Assembly (NCBI GenBank): GCA_028289425.1
Contig: JANQPL010000009.1
Span: 124,001 to 188,000, forward strand
Source: Alphaproteobacteria bacterium
GTDB taxonomy: Bacteria; Pseudomonadota; Alphaproteobacteria; JANQMY01
Direction: 5' to 3'
Length of the DNA: 64,000 bases
This document shows, piece after piece, positions 42,641 through 51,578 of the stretch; position 1 is the stretch's first letter; each line of letters begins with the position of its first letter. The notes beneath the pieces are model-generated. The model was not told the origin of the DNA. It saw only the letters and a list, made by a program, of their open reading frames with translations, and did not search any database. Position numbers and translations under genes: made by a program.

Positions 42641-42748
42641 TTCTTCCACCTACAACTGTTGGCCGTAAGAGCTGCGCGTCGGCAGCAGCACGTCTTCGAC
42701 CTGCCGGCGTCGCCAGTGATGGGCGCCCAATAGTGCGATAGGTGAGTT

Positions 42749-43261
42749 ATGTTTGCGAAAAATCGGCCTGAGGACGAAGCAAAGTCCACCAAAGCGACCA
42801 CTCCACCAAATGGTCAAAAAGCAGAACCGCCTGCGCCAAAGGCAAAGGGCGGGACGCCGGCTTTATTGTCAAAGGATGTGATCATCGACGGCGATATGAC
42901 CACGACCGGTGATATTCAGATCGATGGCCGCATGAAAGGCAATTTGGACGCCGGTTCCGTGACTGTGGGCCGGGAAGCCGTTCTGGAGGGCGATGTGCGC
43001 GCCGAGGCGATCATCATTCACGGTCGGCTCATCGGCGACATCAAGGCGCGCGACGTGCGCATCCGCCATACCGCCCATGTGGAAGGCAACATCACCCAAG
43101 AAGCTCTGGTGATCGAGCCCGGCGCCTTCTTCGATGGGGCCTGCAAACAGTCGTCCGATCCGTTGGACGAATATGTACCTAACGCAAAGCCGGTGGAAAC
43201 GCCTGCGGTGGCCGGGCCCATGCCCGCCATAGCCGGCGGCGAAGCGGCTTTCGCGAAGTAA
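42749..43261 (+). CDS. Bactofilin
   Basis: A 170-residue cytoskeletal polymer protein. The central right-handed beta helix (about residues 45-130) has regular hydrophobic strands such as GDMTTTGDIQIDGRMKGNLDAGS, VTVGREAVLEGDV and AHVEGNITQEALVIEPGAFF. The N-terminal ~40 residues are Lys/Pro-rich, and the C-terminus is disordered. Bactofilins form filaments at the inner membrane that position cell-wall enzymes or stalks. The gene is probably a single transcription unit, ending at the hairpin terminator 43300-43336. The start codon follows a weak ribosome site. Confidence 0.88.
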   Translation: MFAKNRPEDEAKSTKATTPPNGQKAEPPAPKAKGGTPALLSKDVIIDGDMTTTGDIQIDGRMKGNLDAGSVTVGREAVLEGDVRAEAIIIHGRLIGDIKARDVRIRHTAHVEGNITQEALVIEPGAFFDGACKQSSDPLDEYVPNAKPVETPAVAGPMPAIAGGEAAFAK

Positions 43262-43299
43262 GCCAACTTTTTCTCAAGTAGGCCCAATTCTCCCCTCTG

Positions 43300-43336
43300 G
43301 AGCCGTTTTGCTTTTCTTCGAGACGCAATACGGCTC
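43300..43336 (+). terminator. Intrinsic terminator of the bactofilin gene
   Basis: A 12-base stem (GAGCCGTTTTGC with GCAATACGGCTC, one mismatch) closes a 13-base loop and is followed by TAGTTTCTTTGTTTT, a usable T-rich tail. It is placed 39 bases after the stop codon. Confidence 0.7.
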
Positions 43337-43354
43337 TAGTTTCTTTGTTTTGCA

Positions 43355-43413
43355 CGTTTCCGAACGGTGAGCGTTCGGCGCCTTTGGCGCCTCGCCCGAT
43401 TCACGTGGAAACG
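43355..43413 (+). repeat. Nested hairpins downstream of the bactofilin terminator
   Basis: CCGAACG-GTGAG-CGTTCGG (43360-43378) and GGCGCC-TTT-GGCGCC (43377-43391) are adjacent perfect hairpins, and CGTTTCC/GGAAACG (43355-43361 and 43407-43413) brackets them. The structure sits between the terminator and the dyad at 43444. It may be a structured RNA or a dispersed chromosomal repeat. No second copy is visible in this window. Confidence 0.5.
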
Positions 43414-43443
43414 CTATGGCGCATGCCGCCACCTTTCGTGATA

Positions 43444-43463
43444 TGGTTAATCAAGATTAACCA
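43444..43463. promoter_or_regulatory. Perfect operator-like dyad upstream of the Sel1-like gene
   Basis: TGGTTAATC-AA-GATTAACCA has 9-base arms and a 2-base centre. It is 27 bases upstream of the start codon at 43491. The perfection and position suggest a repressor site. Spacing between the TTAA halves is 6 bases, one short of the CtrA consensus. Confidence 0.55.
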
Positions 43464-43490
43464 GGTGAAAGGCGGAATCAGGGGGGTATC

Positions 43491-44399
43491 ATGGAGTTCT
43501 GCAGGCTGCGCAAGGGGGCGCCGGCATGGCTTGCTGTGATGGTCGGTCTGTTGGTGTTGTTCGCAGGGGCGGCACCGGCCGAGGCCGATTACGCTGCCGG
43601 AAAAACTCAATTTGATGATGGATTTCTCACCGAAGCCGAGCGTAAATGGCGGGTCTGCGCGTGGCGCGAAGACGAAATCTTCTGCCAGGTCGAGCTTGGA
43701 CACCAATATGAAAGCGGCGAGAATTTTGAAAAGGACAATGTGGAAGCCTATGTGTGGTACTACCTTGCCCTCATCAATCCTTCCCGGCACGGCATTTCTC
43801 TACTGACCGCATATGAGGCGTTCGAACACAAGGCCACCGGTCGCGAAAGCCTCCTGAAACTTCAAAAGATCATCACCCGCGAGGAATGGAACGAGGTGGA
43901 GGACCGCCTCAACTACATCCTCAGTACACGTGGCGCCATCGGTATGGTGCGGCTTGGCGAAATCTACGACGAGCAGCGCGGCACCGATGACGAGATTGCC
44001 GGCACTGTTCGCAGCGACCTCAAAAAAGATAGCTTCACCGCATCGAGCCGAGTGGTTTATGCCATTCGAAGAGAGTTTCGATCGGGCGGCGCCTGGTTCG
44101 GCATCTTCCGCGGCCAGATCGGCGGGGGCGGCGGATCGGCGTCCGGCGATGGCTCGTCCGACCGGGCAGGCTTCATCCGCCGGAACAATTTGCAGGCAAT
44201 GAAGTATTACCTTTTGGCGGCACGCTTCAAAAACCCCGCAGGCATCTTGCTTGAGAAAAACATGCGCGCGCAATTAGGAAGCGACGTTCTCGACCGGGCC
44301 GAAGAACTGGCGGAGGAATGGACCCTGCCGGATCGTTATCCGGGCCCGCAATATGATGCCTCCGATCGGATCATCCGCGCCTGGTACGACCGGAACTAA
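43491..44399 (+). CDS. Exported Sel1-like repeat protein
   Basis: A 302-residue protein with a signal peptide (about residues 1-32, ending APAEAD) and Sel1/TPR-type helical repeats. AEYKW-type Sel1 signatures appear as EAERKWRVCAWREDEIFCQVELGHQYESGENFEKDNVEAYVWYY-like segments and again near residue 225 (NNLQAMKYYLLAARFKNPAG). Sel1 proteins scaffold complexes, and this one acts in the periplasm or at the membrane. A perfect dyad precedes the gene. Its partners are not apparent from neighbours. Confidence 0.7.
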   Translation: MEFCRLRKGAPAWLAVMVGLLVLFAGAAPAEADYAAGKTQFDDGFLTEAERKWRVCAWREDEIFCQVELGHQYESGENFEKDNVEAYVWYYLALINPSRHGISLLTAYEAFEHKATGRESLLKLQKIITREEWNEVEDRLNYILSTRGAIGMVRLGEIYDEQRGTDDEIAGTVRSDLKKDSFTASSRVVYAIRREFRSGGAWFGIFRGQIGGGGGSASGDGSSDRAGFIRRNNLQAMKYYLLAARFKNPAGILLEKNMRAQLGSDVLDRAEELAEEWTLPDRYPGPQYDASDRIIRAWYDRN

Positions 44400-44524
44400 G
44401 CGCCCGGAGGCCATCCAAGAACCGGTTCCCCCTACGTCACTCGCCGCGTAACGGCGGCTGTGGGCGCTTGCATCCCGGCCAGACTCCTCCCATTGTTGCG
44501 GCAAAACTAAATCAGGAGGGGACA

Positions 44525-45475
44525 ATGAAAAAGACAATGGCGCTCGCGGCAATGGCGGCTGGCCTGCTGATGGCAACGCCTGGACAGACCCATGAGCACG
44601 TCTTGACGATCGACCAATTGCTTGAGGTCTTCGGCTGGGATTTCGAGACGGCCGAAATCAAAACCGAAAAAGTGACCGACCAGCTCTACGTGCTGTTCGG
44701 CCTTGGCGGCAACATTGCGGTGTCGGTGGGCGACCATGGCGTGCTGATCGTCGATGATCAGTTTCCGCAGCTCATGCCGAAGATCAAAGAGGCCATTAAA
44801 GCGATTGGCGGCGACAAAGTTGACTTTGCGATCAACACCCATTGGCATTTCGATCATGCTGACGGCAACATGGCGCTCGGCCAGGAAGGTACGTGGATCG
44901 TCTCTCACGCGGCGTCCCGCGAAATGATGCTGACGGACAATCTGATTAATATGGGCGGCTTGGTATTTGAGCAAAAGGCCTATCCCGATCATGCACGCTC
45001 AGTGATTACCTACGATACGACGATGCAATTTCATTTCAATGGCGAGCAAATAGATCTGCTGCATGCGGGCCCTGCCCACACCACGGGCGATACGGCGATT
45101 ATCTTCCGTGGGCAGAACGCCGTCCATATGGGTGACGTCTATAACAATGCGGGCTACCCGTTCATCGACGCGGACAACGGCGGCAGCATCGACGGCATGA
45201 TCGCGTTCTGCCAGGCCGTCCACGATACGATCGACGACGAAACCGTCGTTATTCCCGGTCATGGTCCCCTGGCCGATCGGGCAAAGCTCAAGCGCTACAT
45301 TGAAATCCTGACCATTGTGCGCGACCGCATGGCGGCCATGATCGCGCAAGGCAAAGACCTGGAGGCCATCACCGCGGCAAAATTGACGGCGGAATATGAT
45401 TTCGAGATGAAAGCAAATCCGCAAAACATCGGCAGTTTCATCGACCGGACCTATGCCAGCCTGACAAAAAAATAG
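44525..45475 (+). CDS. Secreted metallo-beta-lactamase fold hydrolase
   Basis: A 316-residue protein with a signal peptide (about residues 1-20). The zinc motif is H106-W-H108-F-D110-H111 in INTHWHFDHADGN. Additional His ligands lie in HAGPAHTTGDTAI and VIPGHGPLAD. Members hydrolyse thioesters, lactones or lactams. This subgroup includes SoxH-like and other periplasmic metallohydrolases with no fixed substrate. GGAGG precedes the ATG at 44525. An acyl-CoA dehydrogenase gene follows 94 bases later. True beta-lactamase activity is not implied. Confidence 0.85.
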   Translation: MKKTMALAAMAAGLLMATPGQTHEHVLTIDQLLEVFGWDFETAEIKTEKVTDQLYVLFGLGGNIAVSVGDHGVLIVDDQFPQLMPKIKEAIKAIGGDKVDFAINTHWHFDHADGNMALGQEGTWIVSHAASREMMLTDNLINMGGLVFEQKAYPDHARSVITYDTTMQFHFNGEQIDLLHAGPAHTTGDTAIIFRGQNAVHMGDVYNNAGYPFIDADNGGSIDGMIAFCQAVHDTIDDETVVIPGHGPLADRAKLKRYIEILTIVRDRMAAMIAQGKDLEAITAAKLTAEYDFEMKANPQNIGSFIDRTYASLTKK

Positions 45476-45569
45476 AGCAGAGATTGCACCGTCGTGTTCG
45501 CCGCGCCTGGCTCCGGCCGGTGCGGCGTGGTAAATCTCGACCAATCGATACTTGAACTGAGAAACCCCC

Positions 45570-46769
45570 ATGAATCTCGACCAATCTCCCGAGCTTGATG
45601 CCTTCCGTCTAAAGGTCCGCGCTTTCTTCGAAGACGAATTCCCGAAGGACATCATCGACAAGAACAAGCGGGGCGCGTCTCTCACCACAGCAGACATCAA
45701 AAAGTCGGAGCAGGCCTTGGCGTCGAAGGGATGGCTGGTGCCCGCCTGGCCAAAGGAATATGGCGGCACCGGCTGGACCATCGAAGAACAATATGTGTTC
45801 GACGAAGAGTTGGAGCGTGCAGGCGTGCCCACGGTCACCCCCATGGGCGCGATCTATGTGGGCCCCGTCATCTACTCCTTCGGCACCGACGCACAGAAAG
45901 ACCGCTGGCTGCCGGGTATTCGAGAGGGAAAGGTGTCTTGGGGGCAAGGCTATTCGGAACCGGAATCCGGTTCGGACCTTGCGTCTCTTCAATTCGAGGC
46001 AAAACGGGACGGCGACGGCTATGTGCTGAACGGCACAAAAATCTGGACCAGCGCCGCCCAGCATGCGGATTGGATGTTCTTGCTTACCCGCACGGACAAT
46101 TCGGGCAAGAAGCAGGAAGGCATCACATTCATCTGTGTAGATATTAAAACGCCGGGTGTGGTGGTGCACCCGATCATCACCATCGACGGTAAGTATGTTC
46201 TAAGCCGCGTGGAATTCACCGACGTGCGCGTGCCGCTGGACAACCGCATTGGTGAAGAGGGAAAAGGTTGGACCTATTCCCAATACCTGTTGGGGCACGA
46301 GCGCACCTCTTATGCGCGGATCGGCAGCAAGCGGAAGTCGCTGCGCAATCTGAAAGAAATCGGTGCGGCAACGTCACTTGGCGGCAATCAAACCTTGCTG
46401 GAAGACGATGCGTTTCGCGCCAAACTCGCGAGCGCCGAGCTCAATGTGGACCGGCTTGAGATGACCGTGTTTCGCATACTGTCCGTGATCGCTGCGGGCG
46501 GCACGCCGGGCAACGAAGCCTCGATCCTGAAAATCATGGCAACGGAAACGGCGCAGCAAATCACCGAGTTGTATCTGGAAGCGGCCGCCAATAATGGCCT
46601 GCGCCTGTTCGAGGATTCCGTCACCCCCGACTGGGCGCAAGATTACGCCATACCCGACTACGCGGCACCGTCCGTCTCCGGCTATTTCGGCACCCGCGCC
46701 CAATCCATCTATGGCGGCACCAACGAAATTCAAAAGAACATCATCGCCAAGCGTGTGCTCGGGCTGTAA
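45570..46769 (+). CDS. Acyl-CoA dehydrogenase
   Basis: A 399-residue FAD-dependent dehydrogenase. SQGYSEPESGSDLASL-type flavin binding is seen as GQGYSEPESGSDLASLQF. The canonical C-terminal signature YGGTNEIQKNIIAKRVLG is intact, and LNGTKIWTSAAQHADWMFLL precedes it. It belongs to a different subgroup from the gene at 23460. It probably oxidises a branched or aryl acyl-CoA. A short repeat, AATCTCGACCAATC, occurs 36 bases before the start and again at its fifth base, possibly a local duplication. Confidence 0.92.
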   Translation: MNLDQSPELDAFRLKVRAFFEDEFPKDIIDKNKRGASLTTADIKKSEQALASKGWLVPAWPKEYGGTGWTIEEQYVFDEELERAGVPTVTPMGAIYVGPVIYSFGTDAQKDRWLPGIREGKVSWGQGYSEPESGSDLASLQFEAKRDGDGYVLNGTKIWTSAAQHADWMFLLTRTDNSGKKQEGITFICVDIKTPGVVVHPIITIDGKYVLSRVEFTDVRVPLDNRIGEEGKGWTYSQYLLGHERTSYARIGSKRKSLRNLKEIGAATSLGGNQTLLEDDAFRAKLASAELNVDRLEMTVFRILSVIAAGGTPGNEASILKIMATETAQQITELYLEAAANNGLRLFEDSVTPDWAQDYAIPDYAAPSVSGYFGTRAQSIYGGTNEIQKNIIAKRVLGL

Positions 46770-46787
46770 TCGGCCAGAGCCGTAACC

Positions 46788-47642
46788 CTAATTTAACACC
46801 ACGGTCTTGGTGCCATTCAGCAATACCCGGTGTTCCGCGTGCCAGCGCACGGCGCGGGACAGCACCTGGGCTTCCACTTCATGCCCCAGACGCATCATTT
46901 CCTTTGGGGTGGTGGCATGGGTAATCCGCCGCACATCCTGTTCAATGATGGGCCCTTCGTCGAGCGCGGGCGTCACGTAATGGGCCGTTGCGCCGATAAT
47001 CTTGACGCCCCGCTCATAAGCCTGGTGATAGGGCCGCGCCCCTTTAAAGCTGGGTAGAAACGAGTGATGGATGTTGATGCAGCGCCCCTCCAGAAAGCCG
47101 CACATATCGTCGGTTAAGATCTGCATGTAGCGCGCCAGCACCACCAGTTCCGCTTGCGTTTCCGTGATAAGGGCACGGAGCTTTTGTTCTTGCTGCTGTT
47201 TTGTGTCTTTTGAGACCGGCAAATGGTGAAACGGCAGCCCGCGCCATTCGGCGATCGGCGCCAGATCCTCATGGTTGGAGACAATGCCGGCCACGTCAAT
47301 CGGCAACGTGCCATTTTCCCATTTGAACAGAAGATCGTTCAGGCAATGGGCGCTTTTGGAAACGGCAATCAGCACACGCATCTTTTTCGAAAGATTGTGC
47401 ACCGTCCAATCGGTGTCGAGCCTGCGGGCGACAGGTTCAAATCCGCCGCGGATTTCGTCACCCGTCGCGGTGGGGCTTTCCAGATGCATGCGAATAAAGA
47501 ATGTCTTGGTTTCGGGGTCGCCAAACACCGTCGAATCCCGAATATCGCAGCCGAGGGCAGCGAAAAACCGGGTTACTTCGGCCAGAATTCCCGGCCGGTC
47601 TGGACATTTCAGCAAAAGGATGAATTCCGGCGCTTGCGCCAT
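46788..47642 (-). CDS. purU: Formyltetrahydrofolate deformylase
   Basis: A 284-residue enzyme that hydrolyses 10-formyl-THF to formate and THF, supplying formate for purines or balancing one-carbon pools. The N-terminal ACT domain (PDRPGILAEVTRFFA) is followed by the formyltransferase fold with NIHHSFLPSFKGARPY, GATAHYVTPALDEGPII and the catalytic Asn-His-Asp positions. Length is normal for PurU. AGAGGT precedes the ATG at 47642. It converges with the acyl-CoA dehydrogenase gene. Confidence 0.92.
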   Translation of the reverse strand: MAQAPEFILLLKCPDRPGILAEVTRFFAALGCDIRDSTVFGDPETKTFFIRMHLESPTATGDEIRGGFEPVARRLDTDWTVHNLSKKMRVLIAVSKSAHCLNDLLFKWENGTLPIDVAGIVSNHEDLAPIAEWRGLPFHHLPVSKDTKQQQEQKLRALITETQAELVVLARYMQILTDDMCGFLEGRCINIHHSFLPSFKGARPYHQAYERGVKIIGATAHYVTPALDEGPIIEQDVRRITHATTPKEMMRLGHEVEAQVLSRAVRWHAEHRVLLNGTKTVVLN

Positions 47643-47805
47643 CTAAACCTCTATCATTCGAGTGTCGCCACTGGGCGGCGGCAACGCACACCATATCCCA
47701 AAAACAGTTAATTTCCGTAAAGACTTAGGCGCCCATTAACCAAGAAAAAATGTTCCTTGTGCACTGTCTTTCCCGAGCAATCCTGCGACTTACTTCGGAC
47801 GTGCA

Positions 47806-50337
47806 ATGCACAACAAAACAGCGCAAGCGGAAGGCGCACCCAGCCTTGCCGAAGCCGGCACGATGGATGATGCCGTGCGCCGTAAGCGCGAACTGCTCCT
47901 GTCCGAGAACCAAGTCACCGCCAGTGTGGTTGCCATTGTCAACAGCTCCATTCTGGCCGCGCTGCTTTATGCCCATGCCGACACCACCCTGCTGCTGAGC
48001 TGGTACGCCGCCATCGTGCTGCATGCTGCGTCACGCGGCATCTGGGAATCATGGCTCCTGCGAAATCCGGAACGGCGGAGGCGTCGTCCCCCCGCCCTAA
48101 GCGCAGCGTTCTCCGCCATCGGCGGATTTTTGTGGGGCGCCTCGATCTACACGCTACCGGCCAGTGCAGATCCCATGACCCTGAACTTGATCTGCTTCAT
48201 GATCGCCGGCATGACGGCGGGCGCTTGCGTCGCCTTTGCCACACATATTTCGACCGTTATCGCGTTTAATATCCCGGCTCTGTCGCTGCCGCTGCTTTAC
48301 CTGGCCATGCAGGGCGGCGCCATGCAATATGCCATGTGCGGGCTGCTTTTCATTTATTTCTTTGCGACACTGTTGATCGTTAGAAGATCTCATCAACAGG
48401 TCACTTCGGCGCTTGAAAACGAATATCGGGCAAATCAAAAAAGTTTGGAACTGGAAGAGCAGACGCGGGTGCTCGACAATGAAATGCTGGCGCGCAACCG
48501 GTCAGAGTCGCGCTTCGTCGCCATGCTCGCCCAAGCCCGCTCGTTCAATGCCACGCTGGAACGAATTTTCGACGCCTATATAAAACACGACGGGACGAGC
48601 GAAGCGCTGATCAGAATGGCGACGGAAGAATTGAGCCGTGCGTTGGCGATTGAGCGTGTGGGATTCTGGATGTTCACACCGGAACGCGACGCCATCGTCT
48701 GCCAAGACCTTTACGAAGCATCGAAAGGAACCCACGGCCGGGGCGACCGAATCGTAGCCGCAGAGTTTCCGGTTTACTTCAGTGCCATCAATTCAAGCAT
48801 GGCCATCGTCGCAAGCGATGCCCCCAACGACCCCCGCACGTCGGCATTCACGGAAAGCTATCTTGAACCCCAGAACATCCGGTCCCTGCTCGACGTGCCG
48901 CTGAACGGCGCACACGGGGTGCGTGGCGTGATTTGCTGCGAAAGCGTCGATTTCAAAAGGGATTGGACGGCGGAAGAAATATCTTTCGCAGCATCGGTCG
49001 CCCAATTCGTCAGCCTTAGTTTGCTGGCGGAAGATTCCCGACACTTGGCCGAAGCGTTGCGCGCGGCCATGATCGAAGCGCAAAACGCCAGCGCCACAAA
49101 GTCGGCCTTCCTCGCCAATATGAGCCACGAGATCAGGACACCCATGAATGGGGTCATGGGTATGCTGAACTTGTTGAGCGCCACGCCGCTCACGGATGGG
49201 CAGCGCGACCAGTTGGAAACAGCGCGGATTTCGGCAGAGGCCTTGCTTGCCATCCTCGACGATGTGCTCGACATCTCTAAACTCGAAGCGGGGCAGGTCA
49301 TTCTCGAAAGTGCCCCTTACGATGCCGAAAAACTGGTTCGCGACACAGTCTCTCTGCTGACGCCCAAGGCCGACGGCAAAGACTTGGATCTGCGCATGTC
49401 AATTGTCGGCCCCATACCGGCGCAAGTCAAAGGCGATGCCTTGCGCATCAAACAGGTCCTGACCAACCTGCTGGCCAACGCGGTCAAGTTCACGCAAAAA
49501 GGCAGCATCACCGTCAGCGTTTGCTGCGACACGACGACCGATGAGCAACGCCTGCGATTCGAAGTGATCGACACAGGCATCGGCATTCCCGCCGAAAAAC
49601 AAGCAGCCTTGTTCGAACGGTTTGTCCAGGCCGATTCCTCAACCACCCGGCAGTATGGCGGAACCGGTTTGGGCCTGGCGATCAGCAAACAACTCGTGAC
49701 CCTTATGGGGGGCAAAATCGGCGTCGAAAGTGCGCCCGGCCAAGGCAGTACTTTCTGGTTCGTGGTACCGGCCGCGCGGATTGACGAGCAAGAGGCAACG
49801 CAAACGAACGCCCTTTCCACCACGGAACCTGTCGCGGCCTTGAGCAACCCGCGACATGTGCTGGTGGCTGAGGATAATGCGATCAACCGGAAAGTCGTTC
49901 GTGCCTTCCTGGAGGTTGCCGGTCACACGTTCCAAATGGTGAATAACGGGGCGGAAGCGCTGGCCGCCGTTCAGAAGGATCGGTTCGATGTCATCCTGAT
50001 GGACATTCAAATGCCGATCATGGACGGCCTCACGGCAACGCGCGCGATCCGAGAACTCGACGGGCCCCAGCGGGACGTGCCCATCATCGCGCTCACCGCC
50101 AATGCTATGTCCGGCGACCGGGAGCGGTATCTGCATGAGGGCATGACGGACTATGTCAGCAAGCCGATCGACCCGGCTGAGCTCATGTCAAAAATCACGC
50201 GCGTGCTCCCAAGCCAAGAGACAAACCGGGCGCAGGAGGCACGACCGGAACCGGGTCCGCCCGCCCTTCCGTCGCCCCAAGACACCTCCGCCCTGGACGA
50301 CATCATCGCCGAAATCGACCGGGCCGCCCGCCAGTAA
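47806..50337 (+). CDS. Hybrid sensor histidine kinase with GAF and receiver domains
   Basis: An 843-residue membrane kinase. About six membrane spans lie in residues 35-185, then a coiled coil and a GAF domain (about 245-400). HisKA follows with the phospho-acceptor His near residue 441 (NMSHEIRTPMN), then HATPase (NLLANAVKFT near 555, GGTGLGLAISKQL near 618) and a receiver domain with the acceptor Asp near 733 (ILMDIQMP). No HPt domain is present, so a phosphorelay partner is needed elsewhere. No cognate regulator gene lies adjacent. The start is the first ATG; a weaker candidate is at 47863. Confidence 0.92.
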   Translation: MHNKTAQAEGAPSLAEAGTMDDAVRRKRELLLSENQVTASVVAIVNSSILAALLYAHADTTLLLSWYAAIVLHAASRGIWESWLLRNPERRRRRPPALSAAFSAIGGFLWGASIYTLPASADPMTLNLICFMIAGMTAGACVAFATHISTVIAFNIPALSLPLLYLAMQGGAMQYAMCGLLFIYFFATLLIVRRSHQQVTSALENEYRANQKSLELEEQTRVLDNEMLARNRSESRFVAMLAQARSFNATLERIFDAYIKHDGTSEALIRMATEELSRALAIERVGFWMFTPERDAIVCQDLYEASKGTHGRGDRIVAAEFPVYFSAINSSMAIVASDAPNDPRTSAFTESYLEPQNIRSLLDVPLNGAHGVRGVICCESVDFKRDWTAEEISFAASVAQFVSLSLLAEDSRHLAEALRAAMIEAQNASATKSAFLANMSHEIRTPMNGVMGMLNLLSATPLTDGQRDQLETARISAEALLAILDDVLDISKLEAGQVILESAPYDAEKLVRDTVSLLTPKADGKDLDLRMSIVGPIPAQVKGDALRIKQVLTNLLANAVKFTQKGSITVSVCCDTTTDEQRLRFEVIDTGIGIPAEKQAALFERFVQADSSTTRQYGGTGLGLAISKQLVTLMGGKIGVESAPGQGSTFWFVVPAARIDEQEATQTNALSTTEPVAALSNPRHVLVAEDNAINRKVVRAFLEVAGHTFQMVNNGAEALAAVQKDRFDVILMDIQMPIMDGLTATRAIRELDGPQRDVPIIALTANAMSGDRERYLHEGMTDYVSKPIDPAELMSKITRVLPSQETNRAQEARPEPGPPALPSPQDTSALDDIIAEIDRAARQ

Positions 50338-50427
50338 TCGCTCCCGCTTTTGTGTTCGTATTGGCGCTTCAAGCCGTTATAGTGCGCGCCAAATTGGGGG
50401 TTCGTTTGTGTTTACCGCCGGGGCAAC

Positions 50428-51576
50428 GTGGATAAGAACAGCCGAATACTGATTAGCGGTGCAGGGATTGCCGGATTGGCCGCGGCGCTCAGGCTTGCTC
50501 ATCACGGATTTAAGCCGGTGGTGATCGAAAAGGCCGATAGGCCACGGGTGGGTGGGTTCGTCGTCGCATTGACCCACCAAGCCTATTTTTTTGCCGAAGA
50601 GATGGGACTGCTGCCCCTGCTCGCCCCCTACGATTTGCGGATGGCTTCGTCGAGCTATCACGACCGGCATGGCAGCACACTACTCACGCTCGACAACAGC
50701 GTGATGTTTACGGGTCTTGGTATTGTGCAAATCTCGCGCGACGATCTGGCGCTGGCGCTATTTGCCGAAGCACAAAAAGTGGCTGAGATCAGAACGGACG
50801 ACTCAATCGCATCGATCACGCACCAAGATGGCCATGCCCAGGTGACCTTCGCATCCGGAACCGAAGAAAGCTTCGACGTGGTCATCGGCGCCGACGGCCT
50901 TCATTCCGGCGTGCGGCAACATGTGTTTCCCGACACGGAATACCGCCATCACTATCTCGACCTTTACGTGGCCGCTTACAAGCTGCCCAATGTGCTGGGC
51001 ATCAATGCCAAATTTGAAACCCACATGGAACGCAACCGATACATGGCCGTGCACAGCACCATCGGCGACGAGATTGGCGCGGTGTTCGTGTGGGACGGTC
51101 CCGGCGCACGCGAAGTGCCGGACGGGCCGGCGCGAAGAGATTTTCTGTTAGGCGCTTATCGCGACACGGCGCCGACCATCGCTAAAGTGCTGGAACATTG
51201 TCCGCAAGGGGAAGGGTTTTACATGGATGCCCTTGCCCAGATCGACATGCCCACTTGGCACAAGGAAAATTGCGTGCTGGTCGGCGACGCGGCCTGGTGC
51301 CTGACACTGTTTTCCGGACGTGGCGCGGCGGCAGCGTTTGCCGGCGCGTGTCGGCTGGCCGATGCACTGGCGGAATTCGACCGGGAGGGCGCCTTTCGGG
51401 CCTATGAACAGGAAACCCGGCCGATCATCGAAGACATCATGCCGGCAACGCGCAACGCGGTGCGCTGGTACGTGCCCCGGTCCATCACCAACCACGTGCT
51501 GCGCGACGGATTGATGCGGCTGGTGCCCAACATTGCGTTCCGCCAGTATTTCAAGATGAAATACTCCAAGGTCTGA
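50428..51576 (+). CDS. FAD-dependent monooxygenase/oxidoreductase (PHBH fold)
   Basis: A 382-residue flavoprotein with the class A hydroxylase motifs: ISGAGIAGLAAALRLAHHG for ADP binding, VVIGADGLHSGVRQ and VLVGDAAWCLTLFSGRGAAAA. The start is a GTG with GGGGCAA just upstream. The C-terminus is rich in aromatic and basic residues and could dock on a membrane. It begins a three-gene unit with a polysaccharide deacetylase (2-base gap) and a methyltransferase. Role in envelope lipid or polyketide oxidation is inferred from context. Confidence 0.85.
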   Translation: MDKNSRILISGAGIAGLAAALRLAHHGFKPVVIEKADRPRVGGFVVALTHQAYFFAEEMGLLPLLAPYDLRMASSSYHDRHGSTLLTLDNSVMFTGLGIVQISRDDLALALFAEAQKVAEIRTDDSIASITHQDGHAQVTFASGTEESFDVVIGADGLHSGVRQHVFPDTEYRHHYLDLYVAAYKLPNVLGINAKFETHMERNRYMAVHSTIGDEIGAVFVWDGPGAREVPDGPARRDFLLGAYRDTAPTIAKVLEHCPQGEGFYMDALAQIDMPTWHKENCVLVGDAAWCLTLFSGRGAAAAFAGACRLADALAEFDREGAFRAYEQETRPIIEDIMPATRNAVRWYVPRSITNHVLRDGLMRLVPNIAFRQYFKMKYSKV

Positions 51577-51578
51577 CG

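Noticed and set aside
42600-42750. Possible small RNA before the bactofilin gene
   Set aside because: Only a CtrA-like box was found. No strong hairpin followed by a T-run and no conserved element could be identified.
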